A stretch of DNA of 64,000 bases, from assembly GCA_014529385.2 (NCBI GenBank), contig CM043959.1, positions 61,168,753 through 61,232,752 on the forward strand, given 5' to 3'. Positions within the stretch are counted from its first letter, which is position 1. Each line of letters opens with the position of its first letter. This document shows positions 11,557 to 23,129 of the stretch, in pieces. The notes under the pieces are model-generated. The model was not told where the DNA came from, did no database searches, and was given only the letters and a program-made list of their open reading frames with translations. The DNA comes from Adiantum capillus-veneris (Eukaryota; Streptophyta; Polypodiopsida; Polypodiales; Pteridaceae). The translations under genes were made by a program, and so were the position numbers.

Positions 11557-12169
11557 CCATTATAGTGCGATAGTTGTTCACATTGTTTACATCTTCTCCT
11601 TTGTGCAAAGGTTTGATCCAATTTGCACTCCAATCATGAGGCATGCCATACTGAAGTGCAAGGTTAAACATATCGCATATCCAATATCGTGTTTTCTTAC
11701 CTGTCCATTTAATCATTTCAGCCTTGACCTTGAAGGTCAACTCCCTTGCGAGTAGCAAGTTTCTCAAGCGTGCGGCATAGATCTTCAATGGTAAAGAAGG
11801 GACACATAAACAAAAGGGAGCTACGACACTCCATCTTATCAACATTGGGTTTCTCATAGAGGTTCTTGCAATGCATATACATATCCTCAAGAGTCAAGTC
11901 ACCAAAGCTCTCAACGCGCTTCCCTTTTAGATTTTGCTAAAACTTGCCACATGCATGTGCTTTCTCTTGCGCTAAAAGAAGTTGTTTTTTGACTTTCCAC
12001 CTTCTCCACTTCTTTTGAACAAGTGCTTTGTATGTGTGTGAACATTCCAAGTAAACTTCCTTATCTTTGATTGCATCCAATCTTAGCAAGTGTTTTTGGG
12101 CTTGATTACATTCCATGTCAAATCATTTCTTCTTGGTGCTACCCTTATTAGATCTTTTGCAAGACACGT
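11501..12169 (-). pseudogene. LINE ORF2 segment between endonuclease and RT
   Basis: Frame 11501-11890 holds the RT N-terminal part (INKWTGKK-like stretch, then YGMPHDWSANWIKPLHKGED and NNYRTIMVGSF), typical of the fingers region. Above it, 11935-12100 reads LARLDAIKDKEVYLECSHTY and onward, the linker after the endonuclease. The segment stops exactly at the left LTR boundary (12170) and resumes at 20815. Confidence 0.7.
12165..12169 (+). repeat. Target-site duplication, left copy (acgt)
   Basis: The bases acgt at 12166-12169 directly precede the left LTR, and acgt at 20815-20818 directly follows the right LTR. Four bases match; a fifth does not. Confidence 0.55.
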
Positions 12170-13311
12170 TGTCAGAAGTTTTTTGGAGCAAGAGATTGCC
12201 CATATGTACATATACATACATGGTGCATCAAATGAAGAATTGCCCATTTTTCAGAGCCTGGTGGTTACGTGGGCCCCACATTTGTACAGGTAGGACAAGG
12301 TGTACATAGTGCATCGATTTTCACTATTACCAGTACCACTGTGTTTTTTCTACAATAAGGAGGACTTGGTAGCGCGTAAAACTTCTCGAGGAAGCTATCC
12401 ACGGGCCAACGACATTAGGTAAGCAGGTACGTCAGATGGCATCGAGTGGCGTCAGGAGGTCGAACAGGGTCAATACTTGCACGCGGAGAAGTATGGACAC
12501 GACGTGGGTGTTTTCTTGTGATACTTATGCAGAAAGGTCATCATGAGGACCACTTTTTGGGGCCACTTCACGTGGTTGTGGGATGCATTATTTGGAAAAA
12601 CTGAGTGCCAGGTGTGCGGATGATGCAAAAAGGTGACAACTATGCACTGCGAGGTCAGTTTTTGGCATGTTCGGGGTCCGTTTGAGGTCATCTAAAAGGC
12701 TACGGGTGCCCACCTAATAAATCTAAGTGTGGGAACTGAAAAAACAGAGAGAAGACCAGAAAAAACGTGGAGACGAGAGGAGGAACAGCCGCAAGTGTGT
12801 TTTTTGCTGTTTTTGGAGCATTTTTTGGCCCTAAACTGCTCATCCAAGGTCAAATTTGAGCACTGTGACATAGGGTGGGGTTTTTGGGCGTTTTGGACGC
12901 AATGGCGCTGTCCATTTTGCCAAATTCCTCACAGATTTTCTGATGTTTTTTTGTGTGATCTTCTCCGGTGAGTGAAGCCTCCGCTTAGCTTTGTGGTTGT
13001 ATCTGGTGTATTTCCTTAATACTGTGTAAACTATTTGCCCCATTGGTGTTGGGCTGAGCTTCATTGAGTCTAAACAACAGCAATTTGCCTCCTTTGAGCT
13101 GAATTGAGAGTGTGTGTGTGTGAGTGTGTACGTGTGAGTGTTGAGTGGGCAAGTGGAAAATCTCTCTCTTCTTACTCCGTCTGTGTGTTTCCTGTCTTGG
13201 CCAGGCTGGTTGTGTAAGCGGAGTGGTGCCCCATAATGTGTGTGTGTATCATTCCAAGAGAGTGTGTCGGGTCATTATAGAGGCGTTGTGTGTGTTTCCA
13301 TCCCGCTCACA
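12170..13311 (+). repeat. Left (5') LTR
   Basis: Begins TGTCAGAAGTTTTTTGGAGC and ends CGCTCACA. It aligns end to end with 19666-20814 in the same orientation, with scattered substitutions and small indels in the GT runs, so the insertion is not very recent. Confidence 0.92.
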
Positions 13312-13317
13312 TTCTTT

Positions 13318-13334
13318 TGGTGCCCCCACGAAGG
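13318..13334 (+). promoter_or_regulatory. Candidate tRNA primer binding site
   Basis: TGGTGCCCCCACGAAGG lies 6 bases after the 5' LTR. It starts with TGG as a match to a tRNA 3' CCA should. It is not the initiator-Met primer sequence, and I cannot name the tRNA. Confidence 0.45.
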
Positions 13335-14357
13335 ATCTTCTTCGAGTACCTTCTGCTTCGAGCTTCGAGATTCGGGATTACAGGTTATAGGTTACAGGTT
13401 ACAGGGACATGTACAGGTACAAGTGATTCACACAGGTACAGGTAGCTGGAGTACAGTGATATACTAGCAGTGATGTCACTTGCAGTTGTTGTGGGTATGC
13501 ATCACTTGGCGCCTATTTGAGCGCATTGTCTGCTGGATTGTACGTTCCTTGTGGAAACTGCCATTGTACGCATTTGTGGAGACATACTTGGTTGTATTTG
13601 GCAGTCCCAGCCATTTCTGAGACTTGGTCTGGAAGATAGTCATTTCTGAGACTTGACTAGACGCGATTTGCATTAGCCTTCGTGTGCGGGTCGATAGCGT
13701 GAGGTTTATATTGAGCTAGGGGATTCTCAAATGTAGAGATCCTTTCGGTGATACAGGTAGCTGGAGCACCATTTTTGTGACCTCGCCATAGGCTATGTAC
13801 TAGTGAGTCCTACTTGATGCTCGGGTTCTATTGTTGACAGTTTATGCATACATATACAATCTATATTTTGGGTTCCTACTGCTCTATTTCTGGGGAAACT
13901 CTGTCAAAATTTTTCCAAGTTATGATGGCTGGTTTTTTGGTCTTTTAAGCCATTTATGCTATTATGCTGCTGAAATTTTGGCAAAATCAGAGGTTAAGTC
14001 AGGTGTGCCTTCTTGGGAGCTTCATGGTTGGCTTTAATGGATGATCAAAATGGCCCTCAATTCACTCCATTTCATTTAACTCAAATAATCCAGATAAATG
14101 TTCATGTGTCCAGGAATATTTTTTTCCAGCAGTGCATAGTCTTTATGTTCGGGCCAAGAAGATTACGAGAGATCTTGGAATGTCCTTTGCCTGTTGTAAT
14201 TCCGATGATCAACTATGAAAACTCATTTGATGTGCATGTGTTTGTACTTATCTAAAGTTGAGCTCCATTGAAGTTTCTGGGGATTGGGTAGTCAAAAGTT
14301 TTCGGTTCTTGCACGTGTGTTCAAAGGGGTTCTCAAAGCATTGAAACTTGGGTAGCC
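13335..14357 (+). other. 5' leader of the Ty3 element
   Basis: About 1 kb between the primer site and the gag ATG with no long frame. A short internal repeat (ACAGGTAGCTGGAG at about 13438 and 13755) is present. A long untranslated leader is usual in Tat-type elements. Confidence 0.6.
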
Positions 14358-15758
14358 ATGGCTTTCTCTTATCCGGAGTTTCATGGAAGAAGTGATGAAG
14401 ATGTGGAAGACTTTCTGGAAAAGATGGAGGTTGCCTGCATTAGCAACCAGATTCATGACCCTGCGTAGATGTTATGTGTTCTTCAAATTTGTTTGAAGAG
14501 TGATGCACGAGTTTGGTCCAAACCATTTGAAGAGGAGTTGCGTGTAGCGGATCCACCTGTAAGATTGAGTTGGGACAATCTACGACATGGGTTGGAAGTG
14601 GAGTTTGTGAAGATAGAAGATCCTGACAAAGTGTGGCAAGAAGTACAGGCTTTGGTGCAAAAGGAAGGTGAGCCACTAGATGCGTACATACGTAAGTTTT
14701 CATTGGCATGGGAGCGAATGTGCAAGGCCTTAGCACCACACGTAGCCCCGCCTGACATGATGAAGAAGGACAGGTTCTTAGCTGGTCTTTGGGAGAATAT
14801 ACGTTGGAGAGTGGAGCTAAAGAAGCCTAGGACATATGAAGATGCACTAGAGGTAGCAAGGAACAAAGAGTGGAAGTTGAGGAAAATGAGCCAGTTAGGG
14901 GTGGAGTCTTTGCCCATGAGGTCTGAATTTCAGCCTATAGAGTCTTTACAAGGTCGCATGTGAGGGGTTTATCACGAACCAGTGGTTCCTGTTACTACTC
15001 AGGTTATGCCAGCAGTGGTCACTACAGCAGTGCAAGATGATGGGCCAAGGCACGACATGAGGCAAATGGTAAATTTGATGAAGAATCTCAACCTAAACAT
15101 GCTAGGTCAAGTGGAAAATAATCGAGGTCGAGGGAGGTTTGCAAATCAGCCAGAAGGTGAAGAAAGGCCTAGGAATGGTGTTGGACAAAGCAATGGTAGG
15201 TTTTGGAGGCAGACGCCCACATGTTATAATTGTGGAGAGTTGGGTCACATCAGCCCGCAATGTGATAAGCCACCAAGGATGGGGGGAGACATGTATCCAT
15301 TGCCAAGACAGGTGCTAACTAGGTCAAATGATTATGGCATCGAAATTAAGGGAGACGAAGGAACCAGTGGACTGACCCAGGAGGAAAAGGGAAAGACAAA
15401 AGTGCTAAGTGTAGTCACCTTGGAGAAGGTATCAAAGCTAGAGGATACATTAGTGATGCCTATTGGGAAGAGTACCACAGAGGATAAGGAAGGAAGAAGT
15501 GCCCCAGGTCCTAGTAAGAAGAAAGGAAAGAGCCATGAAGGCGAGGATGTCAAGGCCAAGAGGAAAAGGAGAGCTCGTCAAAAGTTTCATGTTTCAGATT
15601 TTCCACTAGGGGATGGGCAATCAAGCTATGACTTGAAGGAGGATCTGAGGAGCAGGAAGGCAGATGTTACTTTTGGGCACCTTATAGAGATGGTGCCTAA
15701 GCTAAAGCGACAGTGGAAGAGGATGGTTAACCCAATGGAGAAAGAGCCAGAGAGAGGT
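14358..15758 (+). pseudogene. gag: gag (capsid and nucleocapsid)
   Basis: The start is ATG 14358 (MAFSYPEFHGRSDEDVEDF). The capsid region has YPEFHGRSDED, WSKPFEEEL, VWQEVQALVQKEGEPLDAYI and MKKDRFLAGLWENIRWRVEL, the usual retrotransposon gag pattern that packages the RNA. The nucleocapsid has one zinc knuckle, CYNCGELGHISPQC (CX2CX4HX4C). A basic stretch KAKRKRRARQKFH follows. The frame stays the same from 14358 through the protease and is interrupted by TAG 14466, TGA 14961 and TAA 15759. Each could arise from a sense codon by one C-to-T change. The last stop separates gag from protease. Confidence 0.85.
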
Positions 15759-15761
15759 TAA

Positions 15762-16843
15762 GTAAAGGTGTTGGCAATGGATGAGATACCAGACATTTGT
15801 CCAATAGTAGATGTGTGGCATAAAAGGAAAAATTTGGGACAAGTTTATGTGGATGGAGGAGCCCAAATATGCATCATAACACACTCATGTGTTGAGAAGA
15901 TGGGTCTCACAGTGGCTGGGGTGTCAGGTTTTCGGATCAGATTGGCAAACCATCAAAAAGTAAAATGCTTGGGTGTTGTAAAAAGCTTAGAAGTGGAGGC
16001 ATATGATGCAAAGGCAGTGGTTGATTTTCATGTGATGCCAGCAGGGTTGGGAGCATATCCTATTATACTGGGCAGACCATGGTTACGTGCAGTGGGAGCT
16101 GTTCAAGATTGCCGACATGGTACGATTAGCCTCTATGGAAAGACAAGTACCAAGAAGCTTTATAATATGGACACAAGGAAACGATTAGAGGAGCTTTATG
16201 AAGATGAGGATGAGTCTAGTGATGAAGACTCTTCCACGGTGACAGATGAGGACAATGATAGCACTACCAACACTGATGAGGATGCTGATGTTGCATTTCT
16301 TTTGATGGACAAAGAAATCCAGGAGTTTGGTTTAGTTGCATTTGCGAATGAGGTTGAAGATGAAAGTGAAGGGCCTTATGAAGTGATTGAAGGGCTGATG
16401 CAAACCAAGGTTGAGTTGTCAAAGAAGCAGGAATTGATGACACAAATGATCAGTGGAGACCTCTCAGCTATGGAGAAGGATATTTATTTGCACATGCTGG
16501 CTAGTTTTCCTGATTTGTTCATTACTTCATATGAAGATCTCAGAGGGTTCAAGGGCGAAGAGATGCATATAGATCTGAAAGAAGGTGCTAAGCCAGTGCG
16601 GCAAAGGCTAAGAAGGATGGGTCAAGAGCAAATGGAAGCCTTGCGAGAAGAGGTGGACAAGTTGTTGAAGGCAGGGTTCATAGTCCCTATGGAGACCACA
16701 GAATGGGTGAGTCTAGTTGTAGTCAGTTCAAAGAAGGATGGGAAGTGGAGAATTTGTGTAGATTTTAAACCCTTAAATGCAGCCACTAAGAAGAACCCAT
16801 ATCCTCTTCCATTCATCGATCAGATCTTGGATTCAGTGGCCGC
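15762..16843 (+). pseudogene. pol: Protease and N-terminal reverse transcriptase
   Basis: Same frame as gag. The retropepsin core is YVDGGAQICIITHSCVEKMG with catalytic Asp at 15852; it reads D-G-G where the family usually has D-T-G or D-S-G. The matching hydrophobic strand IILGRPWLRAVGAVQDC follows. An acidic linker (about 16190-16300) precedes the RT entry KEGAKPVRQRLRRMGQEQME and KDGKWRICVDFKPLNAATKK. The RT then breaks at about 16838, after PYPLPFIDQILDSVA. The block that carries the first catalytic Asp of RT is missing, and the reading frame changes there, so the enzyme cannot work. Confidence 0.8.
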
Positions 16844-18307
16844 ACAAAGACCACTTTTATTACGCCATGGGGCTGCTATTACTACACAGTATTGCCATTT
16901 GGGTTGTCAAATGGACCTTCCTTCTATCAAGAGAGAGCAAATTGGGTGTTGGAACGATTCATTGGTAGTTGTGTTAAAGCTTTTATGGATGACTTCTGTG
17001 TTTATAGCAGTAGGGCTGAACACCATGAGAAGTTGCAGATGGTATTGGCTCGATATGATGAATGTGGAGGACAACTAAATCCAAAGAAATGTCATCTAGC
17101 ACAGCCAAGGGTGAAGTTATTGGGCCACATGGTGTCAGAAAATGGCATTGAGGCTGATCCAGACAAGGTTAAGTCTATTATTCTTCTTCCATCGCCTACG
17201 AGTACGAAGCAATTGGCAACCTTTATACACAAAGTGAAGTACATGGCACGGTTTATTCCATTGTCTTCGCAGCTTCTTTATCCATTACAACAAGTGGCAA
17301 AGAATGATCCATTGCAATGGGATGACAAGTGTGAAGAAGTGTTTCAAGAGGTGAAAGAGGTGTTAGGGGGGTTGTCAGCCATGCAGGCTCCTGATTGGGA
17401 GAAAGTGTTTTATGTAAATCCATCAGTAGGGGATGATGCCATTGGAGCCATGCTATTGCAAAAGGGGAAGGGCAGCCATTATATGAGGCCAGTGTATTGT
17501 GCAAGCCGAGTGAAGTTGGTAGCGGAGAGAAAGTTCTCGAAAGTAGAGCTAGTGATGACCAGTGTAATATTTGCTTGTCGACGATTTCGTCATTACTTGC
17601 TACCACGGCCTTTTGTTTTCTTGACGAGTTATGCCTTTTTGCAACAGTTAATTAATGGTACTAACATGTCAAATGTGGTAAAGAAATGGGTAATTGAGCT
17701 GCAAGAGTTTGAGTTCTCTTTTCTAGTGGAAGATAGTACAAGGGCTACCCTAGCTGATTTGTTGACCTACAAGGAGAATCCCCTTATTGTTAAGGAAGAG
17801 GTGGTGAGAAAGGTAGTTGAAGAAGTGCCACAGATCAGCAATGCACATGTGTTGTTCTTTGATGGTTCATACAGAAAGAGCCATGATGCAGCTTCAGGGG
17901 GTATAGCACTTTATGATCCAGAGGGGAAGCTAGTATGCAAGAGAGGGTTCAAATTGGATGCTCATAGTAACAATGAGGCTGAATATGCTACTCTGGAAGC
18001 CGGATTACACATTTGTTTGAAGCATTAGGTTCGAAGGTTGAGCATAAAAGGTGATGCCTTGTTAGTGGTGAAGCAAGTGTTGGGTGTGTGGAAGAGCAAG
18101 AACACCTCATTGAAGGAAATGTGCTTCAGAATCAAAGGCCTATTAAAAAAGTTCAAAGCATGGATCATCAGACACATTGAACGTGCTATAAATGGAGAGG
18201 CACATAAAGCAGCTCAAGGCATGATTGGGGAGCTATTTGTGTTGAGACCACTTTACCTCTTTATCATGGCCGGGAAAGTTTGGCTCAAGAAGAGGGGTTT
18301 TTGCTAA
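16844..18307 (+). pseudogene. pol: RT C-terminal part, degenerate RNase H, and aRNH-type RNase H
   Basis: RT resumes with CYYYTVLPFGLSNGPSFYQ and VKAFMDDFCVYSSR (FMDD). The Ty3-type RNase H follows, but its first motif reads FYVNPSVGDDAIGAM, without the usual catalytic Asp, and looks like a dead tether. A second RNase H starts at about 17850: FFDGSYR (Asp 17861), NNEAEYATLEAGL (Glu 17975), then after TAG at 18026 SIKGDALLVVKQV (Asp 18053). The fourth acidic site reads EAHKAA where AD is usual. This aRNH is the signature of the plant Tat lineage. A frameshift near 18250 leads into integrase. Confidence 0.8.
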
Positions 18308-19299
18308 CAGGAATCATTCCAAAGGAGATTCAGAAGTCTAAGAATTATGGCTTTGTGCATAGAGCATACAGGTACAAATTGATTGGTGATGTCTTATACA
18401 TGAAAGGGGCTGATCTCGTGTTGAGACGTGTACCTTGGCGGGAGGAGCTTTACAAAGTGTTGGAAGAGAATCACGAAGGCGCATGTGGTGGCCATTTTGC
18501 TCTAAAGATCACCTTGCATAAGATTTTGCAAGAGGGGTATGTATGGCCTAGTTTGCACAAGGATGTTCATCATTGGTGTAGGTCTTGCAATAGGTGTCAA
18601 GCATTTGGGAAGAGAGTGTTGAAGCCAGAGCTACGAAAAACCATTATGGCATTTGATGTGTTTGAAAAGTGGGGGATTGATGCAATAGGCCCGTTACCTA
18701 TCACAAGCAGGGGCAAAAACTATATTTTGACGGCAGTGGACTATCTCTCTAGATGGGCAGAGGCTATAGCAGTAAAACAGATCACTGCAAAGGATGTGGC
18801 AAAATTTGTGTATGATGAAATATGTTGCAAGTTTGGGGTGCCACTGGAGCTACTTTCAGATAAGGGGCCTGGCTTTAGAGATAAACTGCTAGATTTTTTA
18901 TGTGCAAAGATGAAGATTAGGCATCAGCATACCACTCCTTATTACCCGCACTGTAATGGCCTAAATGAAAGATTCAATGGTGAGTTGGTACAAATTCTTT
19001 CTAAAGTGACAGAGCACCAAGGAAAGAATTGGGATTTGGAATTGCCTAGTGCATTATGGGCTTACCGTACTTCAGTGAAGACAGGTACAGGGTTTACTCC
19101 ATTTCATTTGGTGTATGGAAAGGAAGCACTATTGCCTATGGAAGTAGAGTTGCATACGGTCAAGATGTTAGAGAAGTTGCTTGGGCCGCCTAGTGATGCA
19201 TTCAAAGAGAGGCTCTTGCAGTTACAAGAGGTCCAGTTGGATAGGATGAGCGCATTGGATCATTATGGGCACATGCAGGATAAGCTTTGGCAAAGATAA
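18280..19299 (+). pseudogene. pol: Integrase, zinc-binding and catalytic core
   Basis: The frame begins within the RNase H-integrase linker. The HHCC zinc finger is seen in ENHEGACGGHFALKITLHK with WCRSCNRCQAFGK. The catalytic DDE triad is in KWGIDAIGPLP, ELLSDKGPGF and GLNERFNGEL, all present. DYLSRWAEAIAVK and LWAYRTSVKTGTGFTPFHLV are typical Ty3 integrase segments. It ends by frameshift at about 19290, where the C-terminal domain continues in another frame. All catalytic residues are kept although the polyprotein upstream is broken. Confidence 0.88.
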
Positions 19300-19637
19300 A
19301 TGAAAAGGTCAAAAGTAAGGGTATCAAGAAACATGACTTGGTTTTGCGCTACAACAGTAAGCTGGATAACACCTTCCAAAAGAAGTTTCAAATTAAGTGG
19401 GAAGGCCCTTTCAAGGTAGTGGAGTGTTTTCCAAATGGCACATATCAGCTGGCTAACCCGGATGGTGTTCTACATAAGTCAAGGGTAAATGGATTGCGTC
19501 TTAAATTGTATCATGCTAGATTGATGATGGTGGAGCAAGATGAGCTGTCTGTGGATCAAGCAGTGTTGGTGAGGGATGAGGAGACCTGTGATGCGGCGAG
19601 TCTCATATCTCTCTTTGCCGCTGCTGATCATGAATGA
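19287..19637 (+). pseudogene. pol: Integrase C-terminal domain (GPY/F type)
   Basis: Continuation of integrase: GIKKHDLVLRYNSKLDN, then FQIKWEGPFKVVECFPNGTY, then KSRVNGLRLKLYHARL. The GPF and YQL motifs fit the GPY/F domain of Ty3 integrases. No chromodomain follows, which agrees with a Tat rather than chromovirus assignment. It ends at the TGA just before the purine tract. Confidence 0.8.
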
Positions 19638-19642
19638 TCTAG

Positions 19643-19665
19643 CAGGCTAGGGGATGGGCAAATTA
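19643..19665 (+). promoter_or_regulatory. Polypurine tract
   Basis: CAGGCTAGGGGATGGGCAAA with TTA immediately before the right LTR (TG at 19666). It is purine-rich, as needed for plus-strand priming. Confidence 0.6.
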
Positions 19666-20814
19666 TGTCAGGAGTTTTTTGGAGCAAGAGATTGCGCATA
19701 TGTACATATACATGCATGGTGCATCAAATAAAGAGTTGCCCATTTTTCAGAGCCTGGTGGTTACGTGGGGCCCACATGTTTACAGGTAGGACAAGGTGTA
19801 CATAGTGCATCGATTTTCACTATTACCAGTACCACTGTGTTTTTCCTACAATAAGGAGGATTTGGTAGCGCATAAAACTTCTCGAGGAAGCTATCCGTGG
19901 GCCGACGACCTGAGGTAAGCAGGTACGTCAGATGGCATCGAGTGGCGTCAGGAGGTCGAACGGGGTCAATACTTGCACGCAGAGAAGTATGGACACGACA
20001 TGGGTGTTTTCTTGTGATACTTATGCAGAAAGGTCATCATGAGGACCACTTTTTGGGGCCACTTCACATGGTTGTGGGATGCATTTTTTGGAAAAACTGA
20101 GTGCCAGGTGTGCGGATGATGCAAAAAGGTGACAACTATGCACTGCGAGGTCAGTTTTTGGCCTGTTCGGGGTCCGTTTGAGGTCATTTAAAAGGCCACG
20201 GGTGCCCAACTAATAAATCTAAGTGTGGGAACTGAAAAAATAGAGAGAAGACCAGAAAAAACGTGGAGACGAGAGGAGGAACAACCGCAAGTGTGTTTTT
20301 TGCTATTTTTGGAGCATTTTTTGGCCCTAAACTGCTCATCCAAGGTCGGATTTGAGCACTGTGACATTGTAGGGTAGGGTTTTTGGGCGTTCCGCACGCA
20401 GTGGCGCTGTTCATTTTGCCAAATTCCTCATAGATTTTCTGCTGTTTTTCTATGTAATCTTCTCCGGTGAGTGAAGCATCCGCTTAACTTTGTGGTTGTA
20501 TCTGGTGTATTTCCTCAATACTGTGTAAACTATTTTCCCCATTGGTGTTGGGCTGAGCTTCATTGAGTCTAAACAACAGCAATTTACCTCCTTTGAGCTG
20601 AATTGAGAGTGTGTGTGTGAGTGTGTATGTGTGAGTGTTGAGTGGGCAAGTGGGAAATCTCTCTCTTCTCACTCCATCTGTGTGTTTCCTGTCTCGCCCA
20701 GGCTGGTTGTGTAAGCCGAGTGGTGCCCCATAATGTGTGTGTGTGTGTGTATCATTCCAAGAGTGTGTGTCGGGTCATTATAGAGGCGTTGTGTGTGTTT
20801 CCATTCCGCTCACA
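19666..20814 (+). repeat. Right (3') LTR
   Basis: TGTCAGGAGTTTTTTGGAGC through CGCTCACA, matching 12170-13311. It is followed by acgt and then by the interrupted LINE. Confidence 0.92.
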
Positions 20815-21553
20815 ACGTGTTTCACCGAAAAGAATTCCTTCGCACAAGAGAAAATTACTTCTTTGAAAACTTTCCACTTGCATTCTAATGTTGGGCTCTC
20901 TTGATGCTCTATCATGCTTAACATTTGGTCCACCATATCAGCATATATAAGTGCTCGTTTGAAGTCTAGACGTAGGTACAAATTATTCACCGTATCATGA
21001 TTGGAGGCTACATGCTCGGGCCGTTTACCACACTTGAGGTCAATACATAACATCCTATGATCCAATTCCGGATTCCATTCACCAAGTGTAAAGCTTTGTA
21101 TGAATTCTAGAGTGGCTTCCGAGAACAACATATAGTCAATCACGCTATCACCATTGTGCTTTATACATGTAAAGTCATTGGTGCCTTTCCATAGAGATAC
21201 ACCATTTGCAATGAGCATTCCGGTACTATTGCACATATGTAGAAGTGACTTTCCATAGTGATCCACTTCTTTTGCATCATTAGAACTTCAATTATACATG
21301 TATGAGCCATCCATTCTTCTTGAGACATGCGGCATGTCGACTTGTTCTATGTCGTGTTGTAACATATTTGTGCGAGCATTCATGTCTCCAAAAACAATGA
21401 CTTCACCTTGATCCTTGTAATGAGCAATGTCTTCCTCTAGTTCAACAAAGGGCTAATCTCTATCCATATTCAAGCGAGCATAAAAGTTGGAGTCATAGTG
21501 AGGAATGTAGCAACCAGCCACAAACATGACTTGACCATTTGGTGGGCTGATTT
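20815..21553 (-). pseudogene. LINE endonuclease, C-terminal part
   Basis: The minus-strand reading has FVAGCYIPHYDSNFYARLNM, a TAG where Trp is likely, then VIVFGDMNARTNM with the GDMNAR catalytic motif of apurinic-type endonucleases. LLHMCNSTGMLIANG and TCIKHNGDSVIDYMLFSE (active-site S/D-Y) and LDHRMLCIDL (catalytic DH) follow. It nicks target DNA for LINE retrotransposition. It ends exactly at the right LTR boundary and continues at 12169, so it is the other half of the interrupted ORF2. Confidence 0.8.
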
Positions 21554-21856
21554 TCAGCCATAGTAGCGTTTATACTTATCTTCTTTGACAATGGAAACAT
21601 CTTTCAAACACTTTTTTGTCATACATGCTACGCCTCCTTGGCCTCTTCGTTGCTTTGCATTTTTGGCCCACATCAAAGAATGCACATTGTATTTGTCAAA
21701 TCCAAGAATTCGTTGCGCATCATGCTCCCATGTTTCGACAAGAAGTATCACATCGGAGTCATTGGTAAGCTCATCAATGCCAATTCCCGCATTCCATGGA
21801 TACTCGTTACAATTCCAAAAGCTTATTCGCAAGCGTGAGTTGGTCTCATAGATCAT
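21554..21856 (-). pseudogene. LINE endonuclease, N-terminal part
   Basis: LRISFWNCNEYPWNAGIGID gives the metal-binding Asn motif; VILLVETWEHD gives the catalytic Glu; RRGQGGVACMTKK is the strand before the TRIM loop. These are the first blocks of the exonuclease-endonuclease-phosphatase fold. Stop codons near 21540 and 21455 interrupt it. Confidence 0.8.
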
Positions 21857-21862
21857 GTGTCC

Positions 21863-22066
21863 CTATTTGTTGGGTGGACTTACATCCTCCTTAAGTGGCT
21901 TTTGTTCTTGAGATGATACCTTAATCTTCTTGCTTCTTTCCTCATATGCTTTGCGACGTACATTTTGTTGCATAAGAGTGTGATCCTCATATACATTACA
22001 ACCGGTTCCTTTGAGGTAGATCCAACCATTGTCAAGAATGATCTTTCTCTTTACCTCATCAGCCAT
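21863..22066 (-). pseudogene. LINE N-terminal leader
   Basis: A plausible start at ATG 22066 (MADEVKRKIILDNGWIYLKG) leads into a lysine-rich stretch ending just before the endonuclease. The more upstream reading runs through a (GA)n tract and is not credible. Role unknown. Confidence 0.4.
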
Positions 22067-22128
22067 GGTACATACAATAGGTCTTTCTCCCGAGCGAGGG
22101 ACTCCTTTTTTTCCAACTCGATGTGCAC

Positions 22129-22132
<4 letters not shown>

Positions 22133-22195
<63 letters not shown>

Positions 22196-22196
22196 G
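22133..22196 (+). repeat. (GA)n microsatellite
   Basis: Pure GA tract between the LINE 5' end and the Helitron 5' end. Confidence 0.95.
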
Positions 22197-22350
22197 CTCA
22201 GGGCATGGAGTCGGACTAGGTTCGAGAAAAACACCTCAGCTTTATCTATCTATACTAATAGATAATGGGGGAAGGGATTCCGGCCCCTCCCCCGAGACAC
22301 GCGTCGACAATTGCTTCATTCGGCGGGATTGTGCCCTGTAACCAAGCATG

Positions 22351-22351
<1 letters not shown>

Positions 22352-22441
<90 letters not shown>
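22352..22441 (+). repeat. (TG)n(AG)n compound microsatellite
   Basis: About 29 TG units pass directly into about 16 AG units. The other Helitron copy has a much shorter version at 2232-2268. Confidence 0.95.
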
Positions 22442-22444
<3 letters not shown>

Positions 22445-23034
22445 GGAGCCAATTCCACACTACGAATAGAGTAGAAGAACTCCACTCAGGAGCCAGTGCG
22501 CACTGCGAGGTGACTGTCTGACGGGGCTGAGTATTCAGGTCGTGAGTGATCTGGCACGCGCGATGCACCACTAGCGTGCTGAGGCTGACCAGGGGTGGTG
22601 TGTGTGTGTGTGTGTGTGTACGGGGGAGCCCTGCACGCAACACAGGGACAACGTTCGGAAAAAATGTGTCTGAGCTTAATATCACGCCGTTTTCAATTTC
22701 CAAAATGCCGCCCCAAATATAGAAAAATAGTGTAAAACCCTCAAAAAGTAGCATAATTTTCTAAAATTTCCTCTTGGCAAAATCAAGGAAAGGAATTTCG
22801 TATGTTTGAAAAAATGATTACACTGCACAGTGGAGAGAGTCTATGTTTGAGAAAGTGAGAGAGAGACTGGTAACCTCAAAATCCTCGCAGCCTCATTAAG
22901 GTCCGCGAGAGCGCAGCAGCGCAGGGGCGATTAATAGCACTGGACTCGTAGTGTTCCGACTCCCCCCCCTTCCACGCGTCATAAGCTCCTAACTCCGGCG
23001 CGCTCAGGCAGGGTAATCTGAGGCGCTGAGCGAA

Positions 23035-23042
<8 letters not shown>

Positions 23043-23126
<84 letters not shown>
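23043..23126 (+). repeat. (AG)n microsatellite
   Basis: Pure AG tract of 84 bases; the homologous tract at 2879-2928 is shorter. Confidence 0.95.

Positions 23127-23129
<3 letters not shown>

Larger units (their letters stand above)
12170..20814 (+). mobile_element. Ty3/gypsy LTR retrotransposon, Tat-like (two RNase H domains)
   Basis: Complete element bounded by LTRs at 12170-13311 and 19666-20814, TG...CA ends, candidate primer binding site after the left LTR, purine-rich tract before the right LTR, and acgt duplications. Domain order is gag with CCHC knuckle, protease, RT, degenerate Ty3-type RNase H, aRNH-type RNase H, integrase. It is inactive: several in-frame stops, frameshifts near 18250 and 19290, and a deletion in RT. 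It sits inside a minus-strand LINE. Confidence 0.9.
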
